64,000 nt of DNA from Autumnicola patrickiae (GTDB lineage: Bacteria > Bacteroidota > Bacteroidia > Flavobacteriales > Flavobacteriaceae): NCBI RefSeq assembly GCF_031846525.1, contig NZ_JAVRHM010000004.1, forward strand, positions 139,334 through 203,333, in the 5' to 3' direction. The notes below the pieces were generated by a model. That model saw only the letters and a program-made list of their open reading frames with translations, did not search any database and had not been told where the DNA came from. The first letter of the stretch is position 1, and the number at the start of each line of letters is the position of its first letter. The translations under genes and the position numbers were made by a program. This document shows, piece by piece, positions 36,514 through 44,847 of this stretch.

Positions 36514-37800
36514 ATGAATGTAGCACAAATCCACCAGCACTTCCTGATTAGCTCAGGAGCTTGTATCGATACCCGAATCCTTAAAGAAGGCTGTATTTTC
36601 TTTGCATTAAGCGGCCCCAATTTTAATGGTAACCAATTTGCCCGGGAAGCCCTGGACAAGGGTGCTAAGATGGCCATAGTAGACGAAGAAATTTATGCTG
36701 CAGATTCCCGAAACTTTATTGTCGTAAAAGACGTACTAAAAACCCTTCAGGAGCTGGCTAAATTTCACCGACAGTACCTGGATCTTCCTATTATTGCCAT
36801 TACAGGGAGTAATGGGAAAACAACTACAAAAGAACTGGTAAATACTGTCCTTTCCAGAAAATATAAAACAGTTGCCACAAAAGGCAACCTGAATAACCAC
36901 ATTGGTGTTCCGCTTACATTACTTTCTATGGACGCAGAAACCCAAATGGGTATTGTGGAAATGGGTGCCAACCACCTTAAAGAAATTGAAGTCTTAAGCG
37001 AAATTGCCCTGCCGGATTATGGATATATCACCAACTTTGGCAAAGCACATTTAGAAGGTTTTGGTAATGTTGAAGGTGTGATTGCAGCAAAAAGCGAACT
37101 CTACACAAATATTAAAAAGAACAAAAGACTTCTTTTTCTAAACACCAATGATCCCATACAACGGAATCACCTGGACTATAAACACACCTTTACTTTCGGG
37201 ACAACCAAAGATGCCCAGCTAGAACTTTCTTATTCAGATAATCAGTCTTACGCCAGCGTTAATTACAATGATACAGTATTTCAGAGTAAAATCACAGGTA
37301 AACATAACGCACAAAATATTGCTGCAGCAATATGTATCGGGTTGTACTTTAAAGTACCCTTTGACCAGGTAAAAGAAGCTATTTCAGAATATATACCTTC
37401 CAATAATCGGTCAGAGGTCACAAAGAAAGAAAGTAACACAATTTTTATGGATGCCTATAATGCCAATCCTAACAGTATGCAGGCTGCACTTTCCAACTTT
37501 GATGAACTAAGCACCAGTGAGCCGAAAATTGTCATTTTAGGGGATATGCTTGAATTAGGAACTTCTTCAGAAGAAGAGCATCAGGAAATCGTAGCAATTT
37601 TAGAAAAAGGCAGCTTTACAGAATGTTATCTTCTGGGGGAAAACTTTAATCGTACCAAGACAAATAAAAGCACGATTATAAAGTTCAAAAGCAATGAAAA
37701 CTTAAAGAAGCACCTTGAAGAAACAGAATTTAAAAATTGCCATATTTTAATAAAAGGTTCCCGTGGAATGGCTTTAGAAAAAATGCAGGAGGCTATATAA
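36514..37800 (+). CDS. murF: UDP-N-acetylmuramoyl-tripeptide--D-Ala-D-Ala ligase
   Basis: Adds D-alanyl-D-alanine to the UDP-MurNAc-tripeptide in peptidoglycan precursor synthesis. The 428 residues show the Mur ligase P-loop ITGSNGKTTT at 96-105. The central domain has MGANHLKEIEVLSEIA, NFGKAHLEGF and the catalytic segment FMDAYNANPNSM. The C-terminal domain has VILGDMLELG. It follows gldJ as in other flavobacteria. Confidence 0.95.
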   Translation: MNVAQIHQHFLISSGACIDTRILKEGCIFFALSGPNFNGNQFAREALDKGAKMAIVDEEIYAADSRNFIVVKDVLKTLQELAKFHRQYLDLPIIAITGSNGKTTTKELVNTVLSRKYKTVATKGNLNNHIGVPLTLLSMDAETQMGIVEMGANHLKEIEVLSEIALPDYGYITNFGKAHLEGFGNVEGVIAAKSELYTNIKKNKRLLFLNTNDPIQRNHLDYKHTFTFGTTKDAQLELSYSDNQSYASVNYNDTVFQSKITGKHNAQNIAAAICIGLYFKVPFDQVKEAISEYIPSNNRSEVTKKESNTIFMDAYNANPNSMQAALSNFDELSTSEPKIVILGDMLELGTSSEEEHQEIVAILEKGSFTECYLLGENFNRTKTNKSTIIKFKSNENLKKHLEETEFKNCHILIKGSRGMALEKMQEAI

Positions 37801-37836
37801 AATTTAAGGCAGAAGAAGCTGAAAAGGAATTTTATT

Positions 37837-38541
37837 CTAACTTTTTGACTCCTTATCCTTCAACAGCCTTTTTATATCTTTATTATTTCCATACAGCACC
37901 ATGATATCGCCATAATAGAGTTTAGTACGGGCCGAAGCTACTCCCTGAACATTCGAAATATCCTTCAGGGATCCAATATCATTTTTCTCCTGCGTAAGTT
38001 TTATCGTGGTAAGCACAATGATGTTATATTTCTTCTTTAACGAAATTTCTTCCAGGGTTTTACCATCATATTCTTTAGGTATACTTGTCTCTACGATGCT
38101 ATAATCCCTGTTCACTTCAAAAGAATCTACTACTCCGTGTAAATTCAGCTTTTTAGACCAACGCTCTGCAGTCTCCTCTTCGGGATGAATAATTTCATCC
38201 ACGCCCATTGCTTCAAGCACCATTTCCTGTAACGGGGATACTGCCCGGCTTATTAAGCGCTTCACGTGCATTTGCTTCATTAGCGCAGTAGACATTATAT
38301 TGGCTCCTTTATCTTCCCCAATTCCCACTATAACAATATCTGTATCTTTTAGGGGCAGGTTGGAAACCGCTGCAATATCTGTCGAATCGAGATTCACAGC
38401 GTGGGTGATTTTGTCTTTAATGGCCTCTACTTTACCCATATTAATATCGACTCCTATAACTTCATTCCCCATTTGTGTTAATTTTTCGGCTAAAGAAGCT
38501 CCAAAATTTCCAAGTCCAATGATGATATACTTCATAATCAA
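37837..38541 (-). CDS. Potassium uptake regulatory subunit (KtrA/TrkA type)
   Basis: A 234-residue RCK protein that binds nucleotide and gates the potassium translocator encoded just upstream. The N-terminal Rossmann domain has IIGLGNFGASLAEKL and a terminal acidic residue VDINM. A C-terminal RCK_C domain follows (about residues 140-225). The gene begins 4 bases after the end of the translocator gene. A single RCK unit, not the double TrkA form, fits KtrA. Confidence 0.9.
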   Translation of the reverse strand: MIMKYIIIGLGNFGASLAEKLTQMGNEVIGVDINMGKVEAIKDKITHAVNLDSTDIAAVSNLPLKDTDIVIVGIGEDKGANIMSTALMKQMHVKRLISRAVSPLQEMVLEAMGVDEIIHPEEETAERWSKKLNLHGVVDSFEVNRDYSIVETSIPKEYDGKTLEEISLKKKYNIIVLTTIKLTQEKNDIGSLKDISNVQGVASARTKLYYGDIMVLYGNNKDIKRLLKDKESKS

Positions 38542-38545
38542 TAAA

Positions 38546-40309
38546 TTAGTTCATTAAAATTTCTTCGTCAGGATATCTGTAATTAAGATGTTTTACCCTT
38601 CTTAACATTGCAATTAGAATAGTAAGCATACTCACCCGCCCAATGAACATTGTAAAAATAATAACCATTTTGGACGCTGAACTTAACTGAGCTGTAATCC
38701 CTAAACTTAATCCTACGGTGCTGTAGGCAGAAAAGCATTCAAAGGCTATACTTAACAGGTTCTTCTCACTGTCGAAAGAAGCGATAAGAAAAACTGCCAT
38801 GCCAATGACCATAAGAGAAAGGGCCATTATTGCAAAAGCCCTGCGCACAGACATATCTGTAATTTGCCTTCTGTACACTTCAATTCGGTCTTTTCCCCTG
38901 GCGAGGCTTAAGAAGTTTAGCGTGGTTATTGCGAACGTACTGGTTTTTATCCCCCCTCCTGTAGAGCCCGGGGATGCTCCTATCCACATGAGCAGAAAAA
39001 TGATCATAACAGTGGAAAAGTTTAATGCTGACATGTCTACAGAATTAAAACCTGCAGTCCTGGGGGTGGCACCACCAAAGAAGGCTGTAACAATTTTTCC
39101 AAAGGTGCTATGACCCGCCAAAGTATTATCGTATTCAAAGAAATAGAATAAAACACTACCAGCTACCAGAAGTATAGAGGTAGTCATTAGCACAATCCGG
39201 CTGTTTAAACTTAAAATCCATGGTTTATAAACCGTATCATGCGGATGCCGGATTTTCAAAAACTGATGTTTTACAGCATAAACCGCATATTTGTATAGAT
39301 TAAAAAGAATAGGAAAACCAATTCCGCCTAAAATAAACAGCGCAGCTATAATTAACTGAAGCGGATAATTAAACTGAAACTCGGCTTCATAAAGACTACT
39401 TTCCAGAGTAGAGAACCCTGCATTACAAAATCCTGAAACGGTATGAAAAACTGAGAAGAAAATCCTTTCTGGCACAGATGCTATCTCCTCTTTACTTATA
39501 CTAAAAAAGATAAGTACCGCTCCAATAAACTCTATAACAAAAGTAACAAGTATAATTTTTTTAAGTACGCTAAACACCTCTCCTATTTTATCTGAGTTAG
39601 TCATATCCTTCAACATAAGCTGATTTTCATAAGACGTCTTTCCGCGGAAGAAATAACTAAAGTAACTGGCAAAGGTCATAATTCCCAAACCCCCTAACTG
39701 GATAAGAATAAGAATAATGGTTTGTCCAAAAACTGTAAAATAACTTCCTGTATCTACTACGATTAAACCAGTAACACATACAGCACTTGTAGAGGTAAAA
39801 AGAGCATCCAGGGCAGATAAGTCTCCATGAGCAGCATTGGGCAGCATTAGCAAAAGCGTCCCTGCTAAAATAATAAGTAAGAAGCTACCAATAAACACCT
39901 GTGCAGGATTAAGATAATCCCTTTTAAAATCGACCCTTAAAGCGGAGGCTTCCCTTATAAAGTACAGAAAAACCACCAGGAAGACCCACCCCATTTTATT
40001 AAAAAACTGCAGGAAAGAAAGGTTCTCCCTTATAACATCTACCTGTACAAGCACCAAAAGAGTAAAAAGGAAAAACAGCAGACCATCAAAAACCCGCACT
40101 TTCCCCATTAATTGTTGTTTGGACAGGACATACCTTAAAAGAATAGACCCTATTCCTAAAACAAGAACTATAGTATAAAACGAATCAAGATATCTTCGTA
40201 CAGCAATGGAATGTGCAAAACCAAGATCAAAAATAACCATTGCCACTGCTAAAAAACTAAGCCAAAAGGAGCTTTTTTTTAAAGCCGAAAATATCTTATT
40301 GTTAATCAT
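38546..40309 (-). CDS. Potassium uptake channel protein (KtrB/TrkH family)
   Basis: A 587-residue membrane protein of the Trk/Ktr/HKT family, importing K+ (often with Na+). The four pore loops with selectivity-filter Gly are visible: TSAVCVTGLIV, TVSGFCNAGFS, PGSTGGGIKTS and YSTVGLSLG. About eight further helices surround them, plus three extra N-terminal helices that account for the extra length. Together with the following RCK gene it makes a complete Ktr-type system. It lies next to a decayed kdpDE pair. Confidence 0.92.
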   Translation of the reverse strand: MINNKIFSALKKSSFWLSFLAVAMVIFDLGFAHSIAVRRYLDSFYTIVLVLGIGSILLRYVLSKQQLMGKVRVFDGLLFFLFTLLVLVQVDVIRENLSFLQFFNKMGWVFLVVFLYFIREASALRVDFKRDYLNPAQVFIGSFLLIILAGTLLLMLPNAAHGDLSALDALFTSTSAVCVTGLIVVDTGSYFTVFGQTIILILIQLGGLGIMTFASYFSYFFRGKTSYENQLMLKDMTNSDKIGEVFSVLKKIILVTFVIEFIGAVLIFFSISKEEIASVPERIFFSVFHTVSGFCNAGFSTLESSLYEAEFQFNYPLQLIIAALFILGGIGFPILFNLYKYAVYAVKHQFLKIRHPHDTVYKPWILSLNSRIVLMTTSILLVAGSVLFYFFEYDNTLAGHSTFGKIVTAFFGGATPRTAGFNSVDMSALNFSTVMIIFLLMWIGASPGSTGGGIKTSTFAITTLNFLSLARGKDRIEVYRRQITDMSVRRAFAIMALSLMVIGMAVFLIASFDSEKNLLSIAFECFSAYSTVGLSLGITAQLSSASKMVIIFTMFIGRVSMLTILIAMLRRVKHLNYRYPDEEILMN

Positions 40310-40650
40310 TCCTTTCTGAAGTTACTGATGCAAAACCTGGGAGATTTTTAAAATTGAGTATTAAAAATATAGGTGCACTAAGATCAAACACAGCAAAAAC
40401 CTTCTTGACCCTTTCCGGCCGGAATAAAAACAAATGGGGTGCGTTCTTCTTCTTTACAATAATTCACCAAAAATTATTTTGATAGTTAGGTGAGCAAAGT
40501 TAAGCTGAAGGATATAAGTAGAATATAAAAATTGAAGAGACGGTATAAAGATTTTATAAAGATCAGGAGAGATGTATTAATTGAAAAGCAAAAGGTACAT
40601 GGATTTAAGCGGTATTTCTGATTGAAGATTAATCTAACTACATATAACTC
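40310..40650. other. Gap upstream of the potassium genes with a perfect palindrome
   Basis: No gene is supported in these 341 bases. TTCCGGCCGGAA at 40413-40424 is a perfect 12-base palindrome, GC-rich in an AT-rich gap, about 100 bases ahead of the potassium channel gene start. It could be an operator; no other copy was noticed nearby. Confidence 0.35.
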
Positions 40651-41328
40651 TCAAACAAAGCGGTAACCTACCCCACTTTCGGTAAGAAGGTGTTTTGGCC
40701 TGTTTGGGTTTTCTTCTAATTTTTTCCGTATTTGAGCCACAAAAACCCTTAGATACTGAGTTTCTTCAACCGCTCCCATTCCCCACACTTCTTTAAGGAT
40801 ATACTGGTGGGTTAAGACTTTTCCATGGTTTTTGGCAAAAAGGGCTATTAATTTATACTCTGTGGTAGTAAGTTTAACGGGGGACTGATTAAGTTTCACT
40901 GTGCGGGAAACTAAATCGATTTCCAGATCTCCTAAAGAAATCTGCGGCTGATTATCTGTACTCTGACTAAGTCTTATTGAAGATCGGATCCTGGCTAGTA
41001 ATTCACCTGTTCTAAAAGGTTTTGCCAGATAATCTGTCGCTCCGTTGTCCAGGGCCTTAACAATATCTTTTTCACTATCCTGAACAGAAAGCATAATAAT
41101 TGATTTTTTATACCAGTCCCTTAATTCCACCAAAATTTCATGGCCACTTTTATCCGGAAGTCCAATATCCAGGATTATTAGCTCCGGGGAATAATTTGCT
41201 GCCAGAATTAAGCCTTCTGCTCCTGAATTTGCCTGAATCACTTTATAATCGTTGCTTTCCAGCGAGATTTTCAGCAACTTTCTTATCTGGGGTTCATCAT
41301 CGATTATAAGGATCTCACCTTTATTCAT
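40651..41328 (-). CDS. KdpE-like response regulator
   Basis: A 225-residue OmpR-family regulator with receiver domain phosphorylation site Asp54 (LDIGLPDKSG), Lys103 (AKPF) and a C-terminal winged helix ending HLLTESGVGYRFV, typical of KdpE. Its start overlaps the end of a truncated KdpD-type kinase gene by 8 bases. With the kinase reduced to its ATPase domain and no kdpFABC nearby, it may be orphaned or respond to another kinase. Confidence 0.88.
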   Translation of the reverse strand: MNKGEILIIDDEPQIRKLLKISLESNDYKVIQANSGAEGLILAANYSPELIILDIGLPDKSGHEILVELRDWYKKSIIMLSVQDSEKDIVKALDNGATDYLAKPFRTGELLARIRSSIRLSQSTDNQPQISLGDLEIDLVSRTVKLNQSPVKLTTTEYKLIALFAKNHGKVLTHQYILKEVWGMGAVEETQYLRVFVAQIRKKLEENPNRPKHLLTESGVGYRFV

Positions 41329-41746
41329 TTTCGTAAGTATTTAAATATGAAATTTCCGAAGGAATCTTCACTGTAAATTTTGCTCCACCAGAAGGATTAT
41401 TTACCACGCTAATACTGCCTCCGTGAGCCTGTGCAAAACCTTTTGCTATAGACAACCCAAGGCCGGTACCACCTGTCGCAGTATTTGGCAACCGGTAAAA
41501 TTTGTCGAAAACAGCGTTAATTTTATCTTCAGGAAAGCCTTTCCCGTTATCTGTTATTTCAATTTCACAACCCTCTTCTGTCTTTGCTACAGCAATTTGC
41601 ACTGTTGAGCCCGCAGGTGTGTATTGAATGGCATTGTGAACGATATTATGCAAAATCTGTTCTACCAGGGCCCTGTCGATTTTAAACAAAGGTAACGCAT
41701 CATTCGATTCGTATTGAAGATAATTAATTCTATCGACAAATGGCAA
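41321..41746 (-). pseudogene. KdpD-like histidine kinase, C-terminal remnant
   Basis: Only the catalytic ATP-binding domain of a sensor kinase remains (141 residues from a TTG). The N box is NIVHNAIQYTP, the G1 box DNGKGFP, the F region FDKFYRL and the G2 box GTGLGLSIAKGF. The KdpD, universal-stress, membrane, GAF and dimerisation domains expected upstream are absent. The frame is closed by a stop about 25 codons further up, and the next 320 bases hold no kinase sequence. It should not autophosphorylate because it lacks the phosphorylated His. Overlap with the kdpE-like gene shows the old operon structure. Confidence 0.75.
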
Positions 41747-42066
41747 CTTAAAGAAATAACTATGATTAAGCCAAAGCCAAGCAGGTATTGCTGCCCCTTA
41801 TTTTGCCTTATTCTTTGCAGCATACGCTATGGGAATATAAATTTATAAATGTATTGCCCCTTCCAGACTGTAACTGCAAGGTAAAAAATTCTAAGAAGCT
41901 AATTTGTCTTTGTAAAAGCATGTATGTAGGTAGGCGCAAAGAAAATTCTTGATTTGCTATAATTGAAAATTATAATTAGGCCGAAAATTGACATTTTTGA
42001 GATATAACTTTAGAATAATAAATGAATTTCTCCCTAAGGCTAATTTCACCTAAAACATACGCCTTA
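41747..42066. other. Gap after the kdpD remnant, with a dispersed repeat
   Basis: 320 bases without a supported gene. It probably holds the scar of the lost kdpD 5' part, but I see no recognisable kinase or kdpC codons. Copy 5 of the dispersed repeat lies at 41978-42008. Confidence 0.4.
41978..42008 (+). repeat. Copy 5 of short dispersed quasi-palindromic repeat
   Basis: AGGCCGAAAATTGACATTTT followed by TGAG, matching the consensus core with one extra T. It lies downstream of the AEC transporter gene. Confidence 0.5.
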
Positions 42067-42978
42067 TTAGCTATAAATCATCGCCATTAGCGGAACAAGG
42101 ATGAGGGAAACAACCATTGATAATACGATCATTAAAGCAGAATCTCTTTCTTCAGAACCCAACATAGACGCGAAAACAGTTAATGTAGCGGCAATAGGAA
42201 AAAGGGGAATAAGGGAATACACACTTCTTTCCTGCGAATTAAGAAGATCAAAAATAAAATATTCGGCAGCCAGGAGGAAACCGGCTATTAATATGGCACT
42301 GCCCGTTCTTATCCCAAGTACTTTTGAGAAGTAGGAAAGGTCCAGGTCTTTAAAATTTATCATGGTAATATTCATCCCCAGCAGCGTCATCCCGGCAGCC
42401 GAGACAATTACGCCTAAAACATCAAGAACCGGAGTGAAAAATTCCGGAAGTTCATAATTAAACAGCTTAAGGCTAATCGCGAGCAAAAAGGCATAAATAA
42501 ATGGAACTTTAAGAGCTTCTTTAATTGATTTTTTTATTCCGAATTTGGATTTGGCCACTGCAGTATACCCAACGGTATAGCCAAACAAACCCGTACCTAT
42601 GTAGATACAGATTAATGTGGTGACAGCATCCTGATCAAAAATTGCTTTTACGGTAGGAATCCCGAAGAAAAGTACATTAAAAAATGAAAAACTACTTATC
42701 AATAATGGCTTATCCAGCCCGTCAAATTTTTTAAATGCCCAAATTGCCGGGAAAGTAACAAAGAAAGCCAGGCTAAAAGACATTGTAGCCAGAATGATTA
42801 GATTGGACATTTCCGTTTCTAACACGTTATCTATGAGCAAGAGCGGAATAAGCACAAATAACAATGGCTTATGTATATATTTTTTTGGTACGAGTTCTTT
42901 TTTCTTTAGGAAATATCCTAAAGGAATACACAACAAGTAAGGAAATAAAGCAGCATAAAGTTTATAAAAGATTTCCAT
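42067..42978 (-). CDS. AEC (auxin efflux carrier) family transporter
   Basis: A 303-residue inner membrane protein with ten hydrophobic segments in two sets of five. The pattern of PLGYFLKKKELVPKKYI, then AGMTLLGMNITMINF in the middle and a final FAS..GSEERDSALMIVLSM segment, fits the AEC/PIN-like family. Bacterial members move small carboxylates or other anions; the substrate is unknown. Its start overlaps the last base of the flavoprotein stop, so the two genes are coupled. Confidence 0.85.
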   Translation of the reverse strand: MEIFYKLYAALFPYLLCIPLGYFLKKKELVPKKYIHKPLLFVLIPLLLIDNVLETEMSNLIILATMSFSLAFFVTFPAIWAFKKFDGLDKPLLISSFSFFNVLFFGIPTVKAIFDQDAVTTLICIYIGTGLFGYTVGYTAVAKSKFGIKKSIKEALKVPFIYAFLLAISLKLFNYELPEFFTPVLDVLGVIVSAAGMTLLGMNITMINFKDLDLSYFSKVLGIRTGSAILIAGFLLAAEYFIFDLLNSQERSVYSLIPLFPIAATLTVFASMLGSEERDSALMIVLSMVVSLILVPLMAMIYS

Positions 42979-44483
42979 TAACTCTTTGCTTTAAAAATTA
43001 TTTCTTCAACACACCTCCCAATTGTCCTTACATCAAACCACATCGCATCCACATCCAGCAACATTCCGTTTAAAATATGACCAACTGCATACATCCGGTT
43101 GCCACCCTGTTTAGAAACCAGCTGCATCGTACGCGGGTTAATTACAGCACCCCCCGCAGGGTAAGGTTTCAGATATTCCTTTTTCACCAGGTTTGCAATT
43201 AATTTATTATTCATTCCTTTTAGTTTCGAAGCAGTACCGGTGGCATTGACCAGCTTATGCATATAGAATTCTTCTTTGTTTTCTGTAATGATCCTAAACA
43301 TTTGCTTTTCTTCAGAATAATCTACAATCTTTATTTCCGGTATTACCCGGAGTTGCCCCTCTTGAAGCAAGTCCAGCAAAATTTCGGCATTGTGCAGGGG
43401 CATTGCATGCCTGGTGCTCGTCCAATGAGATCCCAGCCACTTTTTAAACAATTTCTTTTGTTTTAGCGACATCCCTCCCCAGATTACCGAAGCATCATAG
43501 CGTAATGAGTAAGTTACATTTAAAATGCTGTCACCTCCTCTCTTCGCACTCTCAATATCATACTTAAGAAACTCCTCAACATTACCCGCGCTCCTGTCTT
43601 TGCTCCTCCAGTTCAGTTTTTCACCTTCAGCATCTTCTACATCTTTTATAAAAAGACGAAAAAGCTCCTTTACCCGTGGAGGACGCATTTTAGATCTTTG
43701 CAGCCTGTGTATATTTTCCAGCGTAAGATGCTTTCTTTCTATTTCTTTGTTTTGCGGCGGCTGTACTCTTGGCAGCATTCCCAAAGGGGAAAAGAGGGTG
43801 ATCTTTCCGCAGTGCCCGTTATTAATTAAAGTCAGAACAGTATCAATAGCGCTTAGGCTGGTTCCCAAAACCCCGACTTCTTCGTCTTTGTCAATTTCAG
43901 AAATTATCCTGTGCGAAGGCCATGGAAAATCAATGTAACCTTTAAAAGCCTTTAGCTCTTTATATTTATTAGGTTTTGGAGTACCCGGGGCAAGCAATAT
44001 ATAATCTGCAGTAATTTTATTGGAAGATTTTAAATTAATTTCAAGTTCTCCGCTTTTCTTACTTTCAATATTTGTGGCTTCATCATTTATAAGCTCCACA
44101 CTTACATTTCCTTCTTCAGCTTTCCTTATGTATTCTTCAAGCTGTTCACGAACATATTCCCCATATAAATTTCGGCTGGTATAAGCTGATCCTGTATTGC
44201 TTTGACCAATAATCTTTGGGTGGTCTTTACCTCCCCTTGATTTTATCCAGTCCGAAAAATCATTCGGCTCTTTTACATAGATCCCCATTAATTCTGCCTG
44301 TGTATTGAGAAGATGGGAATCCTCCTTTGTCCCGAAAGCCATTCCATGACCAAACTTATCCCTGCGCTCAATTAAGGTAATGCTGAGATCCTCCTGAAGG
44401 TTACGGCTACAAATTTGAATCACCAGTTCAATAAAAGCAGCAGACCCACAGGCTCCCCCTCCTACAATCGCAATGTTTTTCAT
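42978..44483 (-). CDS. FAD/NAD(P)-binding protein
   Basis: A 501-residue flavoprotein. The N-terminal dinucleotide fold IAIVGGGACGSAAFIEL is of the NAD_binding_9/FAD-NAD(P) type. A conserved GHGMAFGT segment and a second nucleotide-binding region around EEVGVLGTSLSAIDTVLTL follow. Members act as hydroxyacylglutathione-like or siderophore-type oxidoreductases, or remain unassigned. The reaction here is unknown. It is coupled to the AEC transporter, which may carry its substrate or product. Confidence 0.82.
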   Translation of the reverse strand: MKNIAIVGGGACGSAAFIELVIQICSRNLQEDLSITLIERRDKFGHGMAFGTKEDSHLLNTQAELMGIYVKEPNDFSDWIKSRGGKDHPKIIGQSNTGSAYTSRNLYGEYVREQLEEYIRKAEEGNVSVELINDEATNIESKKSGELEINLKSSNKITADYILLAPGTPKPNKYKELKAFKGYIDFPWPSHRIISEIDKDEEVGVLGTSLSAIDTVLTLINNGHCGKITLFSPLGMLPRVQPPQNKEIERKHLTLENIHRLQRSKMRPPRVKELFRLFIKDVEDAEGEKLNWRSKDRSAGNVEEFLKYDIESAKRGGDSILNVTYSLRYDASVIWGGMSLKQKKLFKKWLGSHWTSTRHAMPLHNAEILLDLLQEGQLRVIPEIKIVDYSEEKQMFRIITENKEEFYMHKLVNATGTASKLKGMNNKLIANLVKKEYLKPYPAGGAVINPRTMQLVSKQGGNRMYAVGHILNGMLLDVDAMWFDVRTIGRCVEEIIFKAKS

Positions 44484-44847
44484 TCATCTAAGTTTTACGG
44501 CTATGCTATTTCATAAATGTTTACTTCTGAAATGACAGCTCTATATATGGACATCCTTTAAGATAAAGAAAGAGAAATAGTCTAAAAAGGTATTAGCGAA
44601 TTTTTAGCTTTTGTGGAAAGTGATTTGTCCCTGCTACAAATTTAAAAGTACCTCAAGATCTAAAGGTTTTATAGCTGAAGGAAAAAGTCTGAAAAAACTT
44701 AATTTTCTTTTACCATTAATCAATTTCAGAGAATTCTCCAGAAGTAAAGTTTTAAAGTCTGAAATTCTCGGTATGAATCGAAAATCTTTAATATCATATC
44801 AATTCTGTAACTGGATAAATTCAAAAGTACTTAGTTCCTCAAAGTTT
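44484..44847. other. Gap with no recognised element
   Basis: 364 bases between the molybdenum hydroxylase and flavoprotein genes. A plus-strand open frame crosses it, but it runs far into the opposite strand of the hydroxylase gene and has no family features. I see no terminator or repeat with confidence. Confidence 0.4.

Noticed and set aside
37529..37552. CGAAAATTGTCATTTT inside murF
   Set aside because: It encodes the conserved PKIVILGD strand of MurF; a coincidence of codon choice.
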